Notes under the pieces: generated by a model
Told to the model about the DNA's origin: nothing
The model's database searches: none
The model's input: only the letters and a program-made list of their open reading frames with translations
Part shown: positions 25,307-35,297 of the stretch, one piece after another
Layout of the letters: every line of letters begins with the position of its first letter
Position numbering within the stretch: the first letter of the stretch is position 1
Assembly (NCBI GenBank): GCA_903893745.1
Contig: CAITNF010000001.1
Location: forward strand, 1 to 64,000
Reading direction: 5' to 3'
Length of the DNA stretch: 64,000 bases
Source: an uncultured Actinomycetes bacterium
GTDB lineage: Bacteria; Actinomycetota; Acidimicrobiia; Acidimicrobiales; RAAP-2
Translations under genes and position numbers: made by a program

Positions 25307-28300
25307 ATGAGTTCAAGTGACCAGCCAGAGGCGCTATACCAACCTCGACACGAAGTGCGATTTATCACCGCTGCGAGCCTCTTCGACGGACACGACGCCG
25401 CCATCAATATCATGCGGCGATTCCTGCAGGCCCAGGGGGCTGAAGTAATTCACTTAGGACACAATCGCTCCGTCCACGAAGTAGTCACTGCCGCGGTGCA
25501 AGAAGACGTCCAAGGTATTGCGTTGAGTTCGTACCAGGGCGGGCACATCGAGTACTTCAAGTACCTGATTGATTCACTACGCGAAGCTGGTCGACCCGAC
25601 ATCAAGGTCTACGGCGGCGGTGGCGGCGTGATTGTTGATCGCGAAATTGCCGAGCTCGAAGCCTACGGCGTCCAAAAAATCTTCTCACCCACCGATGGTC
25701 AAAAACTCGGCCTCGAGCGAATGATCAATCTGCTCATTAAAGAGTGCGATATCGACCTCGTCCAACAACAGCCCCCCTCGGTGGAGAACGTGATTCTGGG
25801 TGACACCGTCAGTTTGGCTCGGACCATCACCGCTCTCGAAACTCTTGAACTCGACAATCAGCAACGTGCGTTACTCACCGAAGCGGCCTCCCAACATCAC
25901 GCGCCCGTCATTGGCATCACCGGAACCGGCGGCTCCGGTAAGTCGTCTCTGACCGATGAGCTCATTCGTCGATTCCGCCTCGATCAGGGCGACAAATTCC
26001 GAATAGCGGTGCTCGCCGTTGATCCGACGAAGCGTCGAAGTGGTGGCGCACTGCTGGGTGACCGAATTCGCATGAACGCCATCGATTCCCCCCAGATTTT
26101 CTTCCGCTCCCTCGCCACGCGAGGTAGCAACTCCGAAGTGCCACCCCCGATTCCGGCGGCCATCGAAGCCTGTCGAGCGGCAGGCTTTGACCTCATCATC
26201 GTGGAGACGCCCGGGATTGGTCAGGGTGACGCCGCAATTGTTGACGTGTCGGACCTTTCGCTGTACGTCATGACGCCCGAATTTGGTGCGGCGTCTCAGC
26301 TCGAAAAAATTGACATGTTGGACTTGGCTGACGTGGTCGCGATTAACAAGTTCGATCGTTACGGCGCCCAGGATGCTCTGCGTTCGGTTGTTCGACAGTG
26401 GCGACGCAGTCATCCCGGCGTGGCCGCCGACGATGGCGACCCCGTCTTTGGCACAATCGCGTCGAGGTTCAACGACAACGGCACGACCGCTCTGTACCAA
26501 CACATCCGATCGAGATTGGAGAAGTTGGGTCTCAATTTCAATGAACCACTTCTACCAATCGTCGCAGTGTCCACCTCGGAAGTCACGGCCCCGATCATCC
26601 CGTCGGGGCGCGTTCGCTATCTCTCCGAAGTGGCCGAGACAATTCGTCGCTACCACGACACCACGCTGAGTCAGACTGAGGCTCTTCGCCGTGCGAACAG
26701 CGTGCGCGTGACTAGGGAACTAGCCAACGAAGAGGTTGAGCACGCACTCGGTGACCTCGAGCGCACTCTCGAGGGAGCGGTCGACGCCTCAAGTCGGCAA
26801 CTTCTGACTTCATTTGAGCAGCGGCGCGCCGAGCTCAGTCACGATGAGCTCGTAACCGATCGTGGCACGATTGCGCTGACTCGACGATCGCTGTCGGGTA
26901 ATCGAATTCCTCGCGTCGCGCTGCCACGATTCACTGATGAAGCGGAGTTGTTGCGATGGCTGCGCTCAGAAAATCTTCCTGGTGAATTCCCCTTCACGGC
27001 GGGAGTATTCAACTTCAAGCGAGAAAACGAAGACCCGGCTCGAATGTTCGCGGGCGAAGGCGACCCATTTCGCACGAACCGCCGCTTCCACCTGCTCTCA
27101 GAGGATCAGCCCGCCACCCGTCTTTCGACCGCCTTTGACTCAGTGACGCTCTACGGTCGTAATCCTGATACGCCGCCCGATATCTACGGAAAAATTGGCA
27201 CCTCAGGGGTTTCCATCGCCACGCTCGACGACATGAAAGAGCTCTACAAGGGCTTCAATCTCTGCGATCCGACCACGTCAGTCTCTATGACCATCAATGG
27301 TCCGGCTCCCACCATCTTGGCAATGTTCCTTAATGCCGTCATCGATCAGCAACTCACACTCTTCGAACAAGCATCCGGTCACGCTCCATCGAGTGACGAA
27401 GCAGCGGTGATTCGAAGCAAGGCGCTGAAGAGCGTGCGCGGCACCGTGCAAGCCGACATCCTCAAAGAAGATCAGGGCCAGAACACCTGCATCTTCTCGA
27501 CGGAGTTCTCACTCGGTGTCATGGCCGACATCCAGGAGTACTTCGTGCAGCACGACATGAAGAATTTCTACTCCGTGTCAATCTCGGGCTACCACATTGC
27601 TGAAGCCGGGGCGAACCCCATCACGCAGCTGGCCTTCACGCTCGCTAATGGCTTTACCTACGTTGAGTCGTACCTCGCTCGTGGAATCGCGGTCGATGAT
27701 TTCGCACCAAATCTCTCATTCTTTTTCTCCAACGGTATGGACCCGGAGTACACCGTTATGGGTCGAGTTGCTCGTCGTATTTGGGCCGTCGCCATGCGCG
27801 AGCGCTACGGCGCTGCCGAGCGTTCCCAGAAACTGAAGTACCACGTGCAGACTTCGGGACGCTCACTCCACGCCCAAGAGATGGCCTTCAACGACATTCG
27901 CACTACCTTGCAAGCTCTCTGTGCGATCTACGACAACGCCAACAGTCTCCACACCAACGCCTACGACGAGGCCGTGACAACCCCCACCGAAGACTCCGTG
28001 CGTCGCGCGCTGGCAATCCAACTCATCATCAACCGTGAGTGGGGACTGGCGATGAACGAGAATTCGTTGCAGGGCAGTTTCATCGTGGAGGAACTTACCG
28101 ACCTCGTCGAAGCAGCCGTTCTCGAAGAGCTCGACCGCCTCTCCGAGCGAGGAGGCGTGTTGGGCGCCATGGAGACTGGGTACCAGCGTGGCCGTATTCA
28201 AGATGACTCCATGCTCTACGAGCACGCCAAGCACAGCGGGGAACTACCCATCATTGGGGTCAACACCTTCACGCGATCAGTGAAAGAGACCGTTACGCAC

Positions 28301-28537
28301 GAAGTTGAGCTGGCCCGAGCCACCGAAGGCGAGAAGTCGGGTCAGATCAACCGTTTGGCCTCCTTCCACGAAACTCACCAGAGTGAAGCTGATCGCGCGC
28401 TCGCCACGTTGCGCGAAACTGCACTGACTCGCGGCAACATCTTTGCGGCACTTATGGAGACAGTCCGACACGCTTCACTTGGTCAAATCACCGACACTCT
28501 CTTCGAGGTTGGTGGAATGTATCGCCGCAACGTCTAA
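25307..28537 (+). CDS. icmF: Fused isobutyryl-CoA mutase IcmF
   Basis: 1076 residues in three parts. Residues about 15-150 form the cobalamin-binding domain (SLFDGHDAAINIM with the lower-axial His, then SSYQGGH and GGGGG). About 200-420 is a MeaB/MeaI-type G-protein chaperone (GTGGSGKSS P-loop, NKFDRYGAQDA). The rest is the mutase catalytic barrel (DIYGKIGTSGVSIATLDDM, TTSVSMTINGPAPTILAMF, GYHIAEAGANPITQLAFTL). It interconverts isobutyryl-CoA and butyryl-CoA (or isovaleryl- and pivalyl-CoA) using adenosylcobalamin. The three-part order is specific to IcmF and excludes ordinary methylmalonyl-CoA mutase. Confidence 0.97.
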   Translation: MSSSDQPEALYQPRHEVRFITAASLFDGHDAAINIMRRFLQAQGAEVIHLGHNRSVHEVVTAAVQEDVQGIALSSYQGGHIEYFKYLIDSLREAGRPDIKVYGGGGGVIVDREIAELEAYGVQKIFSPTDGQKLGLERMINLLIKECDIDLVQQQPPSVENVILGDTVSLARTITALETLELDNQQRALLTEAASQHHAPVIGITGTGGSGKSSLTDELIRRFRLDQGDKFRIAVLAVDPTKRRSGGALLGDRIRMNAIDSPQIFFRSLATRGSNSEVPPPIPAAIEACRAAGFDLIIVETPGIGQGDAAIVDVSDLSLYVMTPEFGAASQLEKIDMLDLADVVAINKFDRYGAQDALRSVVRQWRRSHPGVAADDGDPVFGTIASRFNDNGTTALYQHIRSRLEKLGLNFNEPLLPIVAVSTSEVTAPIIPSGRVRYLSEVAETIRRYHDTTLSQTEALRRANSVRVTRELANEEVEHALGDLERTLEGAVDASSRQLLTSFEQRRAELSHDELVTDRGTIALTRRSLSGNRIPRVALPRFTDEAELLRWLRSENLPGEFPFTAGVFNFKRENEDPARMFAGEGDPFRTNRRFHLLSEDQPATRLSTAFDSVTLYGRNPDTPPDIYGKIGTSGVSIATLDDMKELYKGFNLCDPTTSVSMTINGPAPTILAMFLNAVIDQQLTLFEQASGHAPSSDEAAVIRSKALKSVRGTVQADILKEDQGQNTCIFSTEFSLGVMADIQEYFVQHDMKNFYSVSISGYHIAEAGANPITQLAFTLANGFTYVESYLARGIAVDDFAPNLSFFFSNGMDPEYTVMGRVARRIWAVAMRERYGAAERSQKLKYHVQTSGRSLHAQEMAFNDIRTTLQALCAIYDNANSLHTNAYDEAVTTPTEDSVRRALAIQLIINREWGLAMNENSLQGSFIVEELTDLVEAAVLEELDRLSERGGVLGAMETGYQRGRIQDDSMLYEHAKHSGELPIIGVNTFTRSVKETVTHEVELARATEGEKSGQINRLASFHETHQSEADRALATLRETALTRGNIFAALMETVRHASLGQITDTLFEVGGMYRRNV

Positions 28538-28600
28538 GTCGAATTAGGTAGACGACGTGCGAATCCGTGCGCACCGTGCTCCACTTGTAAGTTAAGTGTC

Positions 28601-29317
28601 GTGAGTGAAATAAATTTTTTAACGGTGGCTGAACGTGAAGCCCGGTTGTTGCTGGCGGTCGCCGAATCAGATTGGGAACGACCCGTGCGTCAGTGTCCGG
28701 GGTGGAACGCGCACGATCTCGTTCGACACGTTGGCAATGTCTTTGTTTGGATGGGCGCAATCACCACCGCTCGAGAGCGCGTGGCCCAACGTGCTCTGGC
28801 ACCTGCCCCCGAACGGGCTGGTGATCTGCCGGCTTGGTACCTCGACCAACTTGCTCGAACTCTCGTGCTCTTTAACGAAGCCGACCCCCAGTCGATCACG
28901 TGGACCTTCTCTGGTTCTGGTGACCAGCGAGTGGCGTGGTGGTACCGCCGACTTGCCGTGGAGGTGTCCATCCACCGGTGGGACGCACACGACGCCGCGA
29001 GCCCGATGGGTGCGCCGGTACCGCTCGATAGCGACGTGGCGACCGCGGGCATCGACGAGTACGTCCAAGATTTTCTACCTAGTCTTCTGTCGAGCAACAC
29101 CATCGAAGGGTTGCGGGGACAGCTGAAACTCTCGGCACTCGACGGACCGGCTACGTGGTCAATCAATTTAAGTACTGACCCCAGCGATGAACCGACTTCG
29201 ATACGTGCAACGTATTCTGATCTGTTGCTCTGGCTCGTGAATCGGGGCCGTGGCGACACGGTCTCTTTTACGGGACGAGCCTCGGTGCTCGACGAGTGGT
29301 CCAAACTCCGGCGTTGA
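28601..29317 (+). CDS. Maleylpyruvate-isomerase-family protein (mycothiol-dependent type)
   Basis: 238 residues. The DinB-like four-helix bundle has its metal ligands visible: DLVRHVGNVFVW (His), and AVEVSIHRWDAHDAA (Glu and His pair). The start NFLTVAEREARLLLAVAESDWERPVRQCPGW has the usual W..C.GW core. Family members use mycothiol, bacillithiol or a metal alone. TAAGTT lies at -13 to -8 from the GTG, one base further upstream than the commonest position here. Confidence 0.88.
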   Translation: MSEINFLTVAEREARLLLAVAESDWERPVRQCPGWNAHDLVRHVGNVFVWMGAITTARERVAQRALAPAPERAGDLPAWYLDQLARTLVLFNEADPQSITWTFSGSGDQRVAWWYRRLAVEVSIHRWDAHDAASPMGAPVPLDSDVATAGIDEYVQDFLPSLLSSNTIEGLRGQLKLSALDGPATWSINLSTDPSDEPTSIRATYSDLLLWLVNRGRGDTVSFTGRASVLDEWSKLRR

Positions 29318-29350
29318 CTATCCGGTAATTATGAGTGGTCATCCCCGGTC

Positions 29351-30262
29351 TCAGTCGAGGAGTGGCACTCTTTGATCAAGAGCTTCAATTAGATCAATGG
29401 CTTGGTGGCGCGAAGTCTCTCGATGTGCTCGAAGGGCCAGCCCTACCGCCACGATGATTCCAATAATGACAGCGTAACCAAGCAGTCGCACGGAGAGTCC
29501 CACGTACTTCAGTCCGCTGAGTAGCACCACGGTGAAGAGAAAGGGGCGAAGTTGTCGGCTCAACTCCTTTGATGAAAGCCACGACCCCAGTAACACCGCA
29601 GGTACGCTCCCAACAATGATTGGGAGCGTCACCGCCCAAGCAACGTGGCCGAAGAGAAAAGTTCCCGCTGTCGCCGCCATCGTGAGCGGAATTGACTGGC
29701 TTAGATCCGTTCCGACCAACTGCTGGCTACGTAGGCGTGGGTAGATCCACATCAGTAGTACTAAAACCAGTGATCCCGCGCCAACCGAAGTCAGTCCAAC
29801 CATGAACCCGCCAATGACCCCAATTAACGCCGTGGCCAATGGGCGGACCGTCCGTGGTGCAGTGGTCGACACTTTGGTGTGCAGAAGTGATCGAGCAATC
29901 ATTGCTAACGCTCCAAGAATGAGCGCGGAGCCCAGGATGCGTTGCAGTAGTAACTGCGCACCGTTGGACCCACCAAGCAGGTGCATGACGTACGTACCGA
30001 AAAATGCCGAGGGTACTGAGCCGTAGCAGAGGTACTTCACGACGGGCCACTGGACGGTCCCACGCCTCCAGTGAAGTATCACTCCGGCCGGCTTCATGAA
30101 TAACGCCGCGACAAGGTCTGACGAAATTGCCGTCGCGGGTGTTACGCCAAAGAGCAGAACCAGCATGGGAGTCATCAGCGCACCGCCGCCCATCCCCGTG
30201 AGACCAACCAGCAGTCCCACGACTGCACCGCCGATACCGAGTGCGATATCACCGTGCATCAC
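29351..30262 (-). CDS. TauE/SafE-family membrane exporter
   Basis: 303 residues with eight or so hydrophobic helices and the duplicated TauE/SafE half motifs: GAVVGLLVGLTGMGGGALMTPML at the N-terminus and GGFMVGLTSVGAGSLVLVLL in the middle. It probably moves sulfite, sulfoacetate or another organosulfur anion. The GTG start has TATAGG at -12 to -7. A strong inverted repeat (30272-30305) lies over the upstream promoter zone. The next gene, divergent, is a rhodanese-domain protein. Confidence 0.9.
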   Translation of the reverse strand: MMHGDIALGIGGAVVGLLVGLTGMGGGALMTPMLVLLFGVTPATAISSDLVAALFMKPAGVILHWRRGTVQWPVVKYLCYGSVPSAFFGTYVMHLLGGSNGAQLLLQRILGSALILGALAMIARSLLHTKVSTTAPRTVRPLATALIGVIGGFMVGLTSVGAGSLVLVLLMWIYPRLRSQQLVGTDLSQSIPLTMAATAGTFLFGHVAWAVTLPIIVGSVPAVLLGSWLSSKELSRQLRPFLFTVVLLSGLKYVGLSVRLLGYAVIIGIIVAVGLALRAHRETSRHQAIDLIEALDQRVPLLD

Positions 30263-30271
30263 TACCGTCCT

Positions 30272-30305
30272 ATAACCTAGTTAATCCACTGATTTACTAG
30301 GTTAT
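30272..30305. promoter_or_regulatory. Inverted repeat operator upstream of the TauE/SafE gene
   Basis: Two perfect 10-bp arms, ATAACCTAGT and ACTAGGTTAT, separated by 14 bp. The left arm abuts the -10 hexamer of the leftward TauE/SafE gene. This looks like a dimeric-repressor site; the regulator is not in the immediate neighbourhood. The remaining bases to 30544 hold no gene. Confidence 0.65.
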
Positions 30306-30544
30306 CAGTAGTTGAAGGGTAATTTGTCTCTTTTAGCCACCCTCGACCGATGTTGGCCGACACGCCTTCGCGGTGGTGGATAGGTGGGCCTATCGAGTGT
30401 GGCGGACACAATGGCCACGCGAACCGAATAACCCCAGCACCAACACCGCGTGCCCGCTTTGGTCGCTCGCCGTTCAGTTAAGACGTTACTAAATCGACTT
30501 TTGCGGCCCAATGTCGTCGAATCAGCATTCAATAGAATTCTAAA

Positions 30545-31438
30545 GTGGATAGTCCCAAGGTGCTCTTGTATTACGCCTTCACGCCACTGGCCGATCCTGA
30601 GGCCGTACGACTTTGGCAGTGGACTCTCTGTGACTCGCTGGGTTTGAAGGGTCGCATCATTCTTTCATCGCACGGAATGAATGGAACAGTGGGCGGCGAC
30701 ATGCGGGCGCTGAAGAAGTACATACGGCGAACCCGCCAATTTCCGGCGTTTAAAGAGATCGACTTTAAATGGTCCGAGGGGACTGGTAACGAATTTCCTC
30801 GTCTTCGTATTCGAGTGCGCGACGAAATTGTCTCCTTTGGGGCACCGGGAGAGTTGAAAGTTGACGAGCATGGCGTCGTCGGAGGTGGCCGCCACTTGAC
30901 GCCTCTCGAAGTGAACGAACTCGTTGCCCAACGAGGTGAGGAAGTGGTCTTCTTTGACGGACGCAATGCCTTCGAAGCCGAAATTGGCCGCTTCAAAGGC
31001 GCCATCGTGCCGGACGTGGGTACCACGCGAGACTTCGTCGGTGAACTCGATAGCGGAAAATTTGACCATTTAAAGGACAAGGCCGTGGTGACCTACTGCA
31101 CCGGTGGGGTGCGATGCGAAGTTCTGACGTCACTGATGCGTAACCGAGGTTTTAACGAGGTCTACCAAATTGACGGTGGCGTCGTTCGCTACGGTGAAGC
31201 CTTTGGTGATCGAGGCCTTTGGGAAGGTTCGCTGTATATCTTCGATGGTCGCTTAAAACAAGAGTTCAGCCCCGATGCCAAAGTGCTGAGCAGCTGCGAA
31301 CGGTGTGCAGTGGCAACGAGTAATTATCACAACTGCGCCAACCTCGCGTGTCGAAAGCTGCTACTTCTCTGTAACGAGTGCGCCGCAGATAACACCAGCA
31401 CGAACTGTCGGCCGGAACACGCTGAACTATCGCGCTGA
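30545..31438 (+). CDS. trhO: tRNA uridine(34) hydroxylase (TrhO / YceA)
   Basis: 297 residues: an N-terminal acylphosphatase-like domain ([17 protein letters not shown]), a rhodanese domain with catalytic Cys185 in CTGGVRCE, and a C-terminal Cys-rich tail (SSCERCA, NCANLAC, LLCNEC). This is UPF0176, shown in other bacteria to make 5-hydroxyuridine at tRNA position 34. TAGAAT at 30533-30538 is exactly -12 to -7 from the GTG. Confidence 0.93.
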   Translation: MDSPKVLLYYAFTPLADPEAVRLWQWTLCDSLGLKGRIILSSHGMNGTVGGDMRALKKYIRRTRQFPAFKEIDFKWSEGTGNEFPRLRIRVRDEIVSFGAPGELKVDEHGVVGGGRHLTPLEVNELVAQRGEEVVFFDGRNAFEAEIGRFKGAIVPDVGTTRDFVGELDSGKFDHLKDKAVVTYCTGGVRCEVLTSLMRNRGFNEVYQIDGGVVRYGEAFGDRGLWEGSLYIFDGRLKQEFSPDAKVLSSCERCAVATSNYHNCANLACRKLLLLCNECAADNTSTNCRPEHAELSR

Positions 31439-31473
31439 CGATTCTCACCGGCCGCGTGGTCTACATTTTTAGC

Positions 31474-32307
31474 GTGCCTAACAGCCTCTTAACTCTCAAT
31501 GATGGACGAACTCTGGAGTACAACTCCAACGCCATTAACGCTTCGAGCGCAGTGATCTTTCATCAAGGAACACTCACTGATCTCAGCGGATGGGAAAGTT
31601 GGATGAAGGAACTTGGCGAACGAAATATTCGTGCAGTTGCGTTCAACCGCAGTGGTTATGGTCGCAGTTCGGCGGATCACGAGCGCCAAGTTCTTAACAC
31701 TGGACGCGACGTCAGCCAGCTCGCCGACGCGCTGGGACTAACCCGTTTTGTTTCGATTGGGCTTTCGGGCGGCGGCCCACCGGCCCTCGCTACTGGCCTT
31801 GACCAGCGATGCGCCGGCGTCGTCACGGTTGGAGGGCTCGGTCCCTATGGAGTCGACTCACTTGATTTTTACGCAGGGATGAAAGATGACGACGTCAATG
31901 AGTACCACGCCGCTTTACGCGACATTACTGAACTACTGGCCCTCTTAGGCCCCGACGGGCCCACCACGTACTGGTGTCCACCAGACGCCGAAGCCCTCGC
32001 GTCACCCGAAGCTGACGAGCTGCACCAAGCAACGACGACGACGTTGACGTGGGGACTGCAGTGTCTGATTGATGACTACAGCAGCTACCTCTCGCCCTGG
32101 GGTTTTGACGTGACTGAGGTTCGAGTGCCCGTCGTACTTTTTCAGGGAACCTTGGACGGAAATGTCCCTCCCGGACACGCGTCGTGGCTCGGCGAACATC
32201 TGGTCAACGGGCGAGTTCAGTGGTGCGAAGGTGACGGTCACATCTCAACACTTTTACGACACCGCACCGCAATTTTGAACGCCGGTGAGCAGCTCTTACG
32301 TTCTTAG
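31474..32307 (+). CDS. Alpha/beta hydrolase
   Basis: 277 residues from GTG 31474. The oxyanion region is FHQGTLTDLSGW, the nucleophile elbow GLSGGGPP places Ser98, FQGTLDGNVPPGHASWL supplies Asp and GDGHIST the His. GTG 31456 is also open, but TACATT at 31462-31467 is exactly -12 to -7 from 31474 and marks that as the start. Substrate unknown. Confidence 0.9.
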   Translation: MPNSLLTLNDGRTLEYNSNAINASSAVIFHQGTLTDLSGWESWMKELGERNIRAVAFNRSGYGRSSADHERQVLNTGRDVSQLADALGLTRFVSIGLSGGGPPALATGLDQRCAGVVTVGGLGPYGVDSLDFYAGMKDDDVNEYHAALRDITELLALLGPDGPTTYWCPPDAEALASPEADELHQATTTTLTWGLQCLIDDYSSYLSPWGFDVTEVRVPVVLFQGTLDGNVPPGHASWLGEHLVNGRVQWCEGDGHISTLLRHRTAILNAGEQLLRS

Positions 32308-32355
32308 CCCACCTTTGACGTGAAGTAGACAAGTGCCTCGGATAATCTCTTTCGC

Positions 32356-33189
32356 GTGCAACCACTTCTCTTGGTCATCATCATCGCTTCGGGCGCTTGC
32401 CTCTTTGCTTGGATAAGTTCACTCGTTACGGGCGATACTTCGTGGGTTGATCGCTTGTGGTCCATTGTGCCCGTCGTTTACGTTGTGGTTTTCGCCGCCG
32501 TGGCACATTTGACGAACGCGCGCCTTGATCTAATGGCGGGATTGGTGGCTCTGTGGGGGATACGACTTACCTTTAACTTTGCTCGAAAGGGTGGCTACAC
32601 CGGCGTGGAGGACTATCGCTGGCAAGTACTTCGTGATTCGATGAACCGTTGGCAGTTCCAACTCTTCAATCTTTTCTTCATTGTCCTGTATCAGAATTTC
32701 CTCTTGGTCTTGATCGCGCTCCCCGCACTCAACGCCTATCAACACCGTGACGCACCGTTCACCTGGCTCGACGCAGCGCTCGGACTGCTCTTTCTAGCCA
32801 GCACGGTTGGTGAAACAATTGCCGATCAACAACAGTGGGACTTCCACCAGTGGAAAGCCGCAGAACTTAGTGCCGGCCGTAGTGCGAACCCTCGGTTCTT
32901 GCAGAGTGGCCTCTTTCGCTTCTCACGTCACCCCAACTACTTCTTCGAACTTGCGCAGTGGTGGTTGCTGTTCTTCATGGGAGCATCGGCCGCGAGCAGC
33001 GTCGGACAATGGACCCTTGCGGGGCCGGTGCTCTTGAGTCTGCTCTTCATTGGCTCGACGCGCTTCACCGAGCAGATCACAATTGCGAAGTATCCCGAAT
33101 ACGAGCAGTACCAACGCCACACCTCATCGGTAGTCCCGTGGTTCGTGAAGAAAGACAAGTCATTGGTTCTCGCCGAAATAGCTGGGTAG
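32356..33189 (+). CDS. DUF1295 steroid-reductase-like membrane protein
   Basis: 277 residues, about seven helices, with the family block GLFRFSRHPNYFFELAQWW and WGIRLTFNFARKGGYTGVEDYRW. It belongs to the isoprenylcysteine methyltransferase/steroid 5-alpha-reductase-like superfamily, with an NAD(P)H-binding C-terminus expected. TAATCT lies at -13 to -8 from the GTG. Substrate unknown. Confidence 0.9.
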   Translation: MQPLLLVIIIASGACLFAWISSLVTGDTSWVDRLWSIVPVVYVVVFAAVAHLTNARLDLMAGLVALWGIRLTFNFARKGGYTGVEDYRWQVLRDSMNRWQFQLFNLFFIVLYQNFLLVLIALPALNAYQHRDAPFTWLDAALGLLFLASTVGETIADQQQWDFHQWKAAELSAGRSANPRFLQSGLFRFSRHPNYFFELAQWWLLFFMGASAASSVGQWTLAGPVLLSLLFIGSTRFTEQITIAKYPEYEQYQRHTSSVVPWFVKKDKSLVLAEIAG

Positions 33190-33273
33190 CTTCGAACGGG
33201 GTCCGGGTGCCAGCGATGAGTGCGACTTTCGAGTCGACAACCTGATTAGACCGCGACGTGCTCTACTAAGAGC

Positions 33274-33831
33274 GTGCGCTACGTCTTGCTCGTCGCGATT
33301 GTCTTCGCCGTCAACCTCCTACCGGCCTTTGGCCCACCCACCTGGTCACTTTTGGTCTACGCCCGCCTTCGCTGGCACCTCGATCCAATTCTTCTTATTC
33401 TTCTGGGCGACGTTGCATCCACGTCGGGTCGTTACGTGCTCGCCACTACTAGTCGTCGTCTACGAAATCACTTCCCGGCGGGTTGGCGCGCCAACCTGTC
33501 CACTATGGAGCAGCGTCTCGTAGCGGCCCGCGGACGGGCCGCCACCCTAGCCGGGCTCTTTGTCGTATCACCACTGCCCTCAGCCCAACTCTTTATTGCG
33601 GCGGGACTCTTGCAGTTACGTCTGGTGTGGTTATGCGTCGCCTTCTTCGCCGGTCGATTAGTGACCTACTCGCTCTACGTCACTACCTCGGTCGTGGCCG
33701 ATCAACAGTTCTCTAAAGTCCTCTCTAATATTTGGGGCAATCCGTGGTCAGTGGCCCTCCAGTTCGTGATGCTCGGAGCGCTCGCGCTCCTTCCGCTTCG
33801 CCCCTGGTCCCGTCGGGCTGGTTCCTCGTGA
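33274..33831 (+). CDS. VTT-like small integral membrane protein
   Basis: 185 residues with four or five hydrophobic helices. The start FAVNLLPAFGPPTWSLL and the later GLFVVSPLPSAQLFIAAGLL resemble DedA/SNARE-associated (VTT) membrane proteins, in which Pro-rich re-entrant loops of this sort occur. The GTG start is weakly supported (TACTAA at -10 to -5). Function unknown. Confidence 0.7.
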   Translation: MRYVLLVAIVFAVNLLPAFGPPTWSLLVYARLRWHLDPILLILLGDVASTSGRYVLATTSRRLRNHFPAGWRANLSTMEQRLVAARGRAATLAGLFVVSPLPSAQLFIAAGLLQLRLVWLCVAFFAGRLVTYSLYVTTSVVADQQFSKVLSNIWGNPWSVALQFVMLGALALLPLRPWSRRAGSS

Positions 33832-33913
33832 ACGCATCGGAGTAAACACCATTTCCGGTTCCGGACGCTCGCTTAAGTCGTACGGCGTGGGCTCGGCCGA
33901 CTAGAAATTACGG

Positions 33914-34480
33914 GTGGCCCAATTGATTGAACCTCGTCATACCGCTCGGCTAACGCTGCGCGCCTTCGAGCGCCGCGATCTGGATGATCTAACCGCAATC
34001 TTCGAGCGAGCCGACGTCAATCGTTTCCAGTACTCCGAACCGCGCAGCCGTGAAGAGACTCGAGCAGTGCTCGCTAGCTACATGAAGGCGCCACTGGACA
34101 TTGTCGATGACAATGTGCTGAACGTCGCCATACTGCAGCGCAGCAGCGAGCGAGTAGTTGGCGCGTTCATGCTGCGGTGGCTTCGCAATGACCACCATCA
34201 GGGCGAAATTGGTGGTTCACTGCACCCCGATGTTCATGGTCGAGGGTTAGCGGTGGAGATCTACCGTGAGCTGTTGCTCATTGCCTTCGATGAAATCGGT
34301 CTCCACCGAGTTATTGCGCGATCTGACGGACGCAACGTCGCGTCGATAGGTTCACTTGAAAAGACTGGACTTCGCAAGGAGGCCCACTTTATTGAGAACG
34401 AATTTGTGAAAGGTGAGTGGACCGACGAGGTCGTCTACGCAATTCGCCGCACGCAGTGGCAGGCCACACTGTCGCACTAG
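33914..34480 (+). CDS. GNAT-family N-acetyltransferase (RimJ type)
   Basis: 188 residues: PRHTARLTLRAFERRDLDDL at the N-terminus, EIGGSLHPDVHGRGLAVE for acetyl-CoA binding, and HRVIARSDGRNVASIGSLEKTGL, the Asn-x-x-Ser-x-x-x-x-Glu-Lys pattern of RimJ/RimL. TAGAAA lies at -12 to -7 from the GTG, a near match to the leaderless consensus. Substrate unknown. Confidence 0.88.
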   Translation: MAQLIEPRHTARLTLRAFERRDLDDLTAIFERADVNRFQYSEPRSREETRAVLASYMKAPLDIVDDNVLNVAILQRSSERVVGAFMLRWLRNDHHQGEIGGSLHPDVHGRGLAVEIYRELLLIAFDEIGLHRVIARSDGRNVASIGSLEKTGLRKEAHFIENEFVKGEWTDEVVYAIRRTQWQATLSH

Positions 34481-34639
34481 CGACCACTATCGAGGTCCAT
34501 CCCCCGCGAGCGCTTCTCGCTTAAGAAACTCTTAGGTAGACGAGTCGCGCCAGCGCGGGTGCGCCTTCTAGATTGGGCTTCGTAGTGAGAGTGGTCGAAG
34601 TGCCCACCTTGCGGCACAACCGAAAGATTGATTGAAGTT

Positions 34640-35269
34640 ATGGCCCGTACAAACCCACGACACGCCACTGTTCGTAGTCCCGCCGGAGTGGAAGGTAACG
34701 CTCGGCTCACCTCCGCACTCGGCGCATCAATTTTCGTGCTGCTCTTTGTTGAGGGCATCACTATTTTGCAAATTGTTCCCATGCTCTATCTCCACGTCTT
34801 CATTGGCGTGGTGCTGATTCCCATCTCTTTAACGAAAATTGCGTCAACGAGTTGGCGATTTTTTAAGTACTACGCCGGTAACCCCGAGTATCGCCAAAAG
34901 GGTCCGCCCCTCTTACTACTGCGCCTACTCGGACCAATCGTGATTGTCTTAACCATCATCGTCCTGGCCACTGGAGTGGGTCTCGTTCTTCTGCCCACCT
35001 CCCTACGTGGCCAACTCTTTTTCTTGCATCAAGCAAGCTTTGTGTTGTGGCTGATAGCCACGACGGTCCACGTTCTCGGTCACGTAATCGAAACCGCCAA
35101 ACTCGCCCCCCAGGACTGGTTTGGCCGGTCGCGACGCCAGGTGCGTCAAGCCAGCACCCGCCAGTGGGTGGTGGTCATAAGTCTGGTGCTAGGTGTGCTC
35201 TTGGCTTTGGTTATTTCACCGCACTACGGCCACTGGTGGTGCGGTGTGGCGGGATATCGCTGCACGTAG
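34640..35269 (+). CDS. Four-helix membrane protein, possible b-type cytochrome
   Basis: About 209 residues with four or five hydrophobic helices and histidines placed inside them: MLYLHVFIG, FFLHQASFVLW, and TTVHVLGHVIE. Paired histidines of this kind often ligate heme b, as in cytochrome b561-like or ferric-reductase-like proteins. The family is not recognised by name. ATG 34640 is preferred; TTG 34628 in frame would add four residues. The C-terminal half ends in a short Cys pair (WWCGVAGYRCT). Confidence 0.6.
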   Translation: MARTNPRHATVRSPAGVEGNARLTSALGASIFVLLFVEGITILQIVPMLYLHVFIGVVLIPISLTKIASTSWRFFKYYAGNPEYRQKGPPLLLLRLLGPIVIVLTIIVLATGVGLVLLPTSLRGQLFFLHQASFVLWLIATTVHVLGHVIETAKLAPQDWFGRSRRQVRQASTRQWVVVISLVLGVLLALVISPHYGHWWCGVAGYRCT

Positions 35270-35297
35270 CGATTAGTGGACGCCCTTCACCCGTACG

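Noticed and set aside
25871-26503. Long minus-strand frame inside icmF (210 codons)
   Set aside because: Antisense shadow of a high-quality, motif-rich gene.
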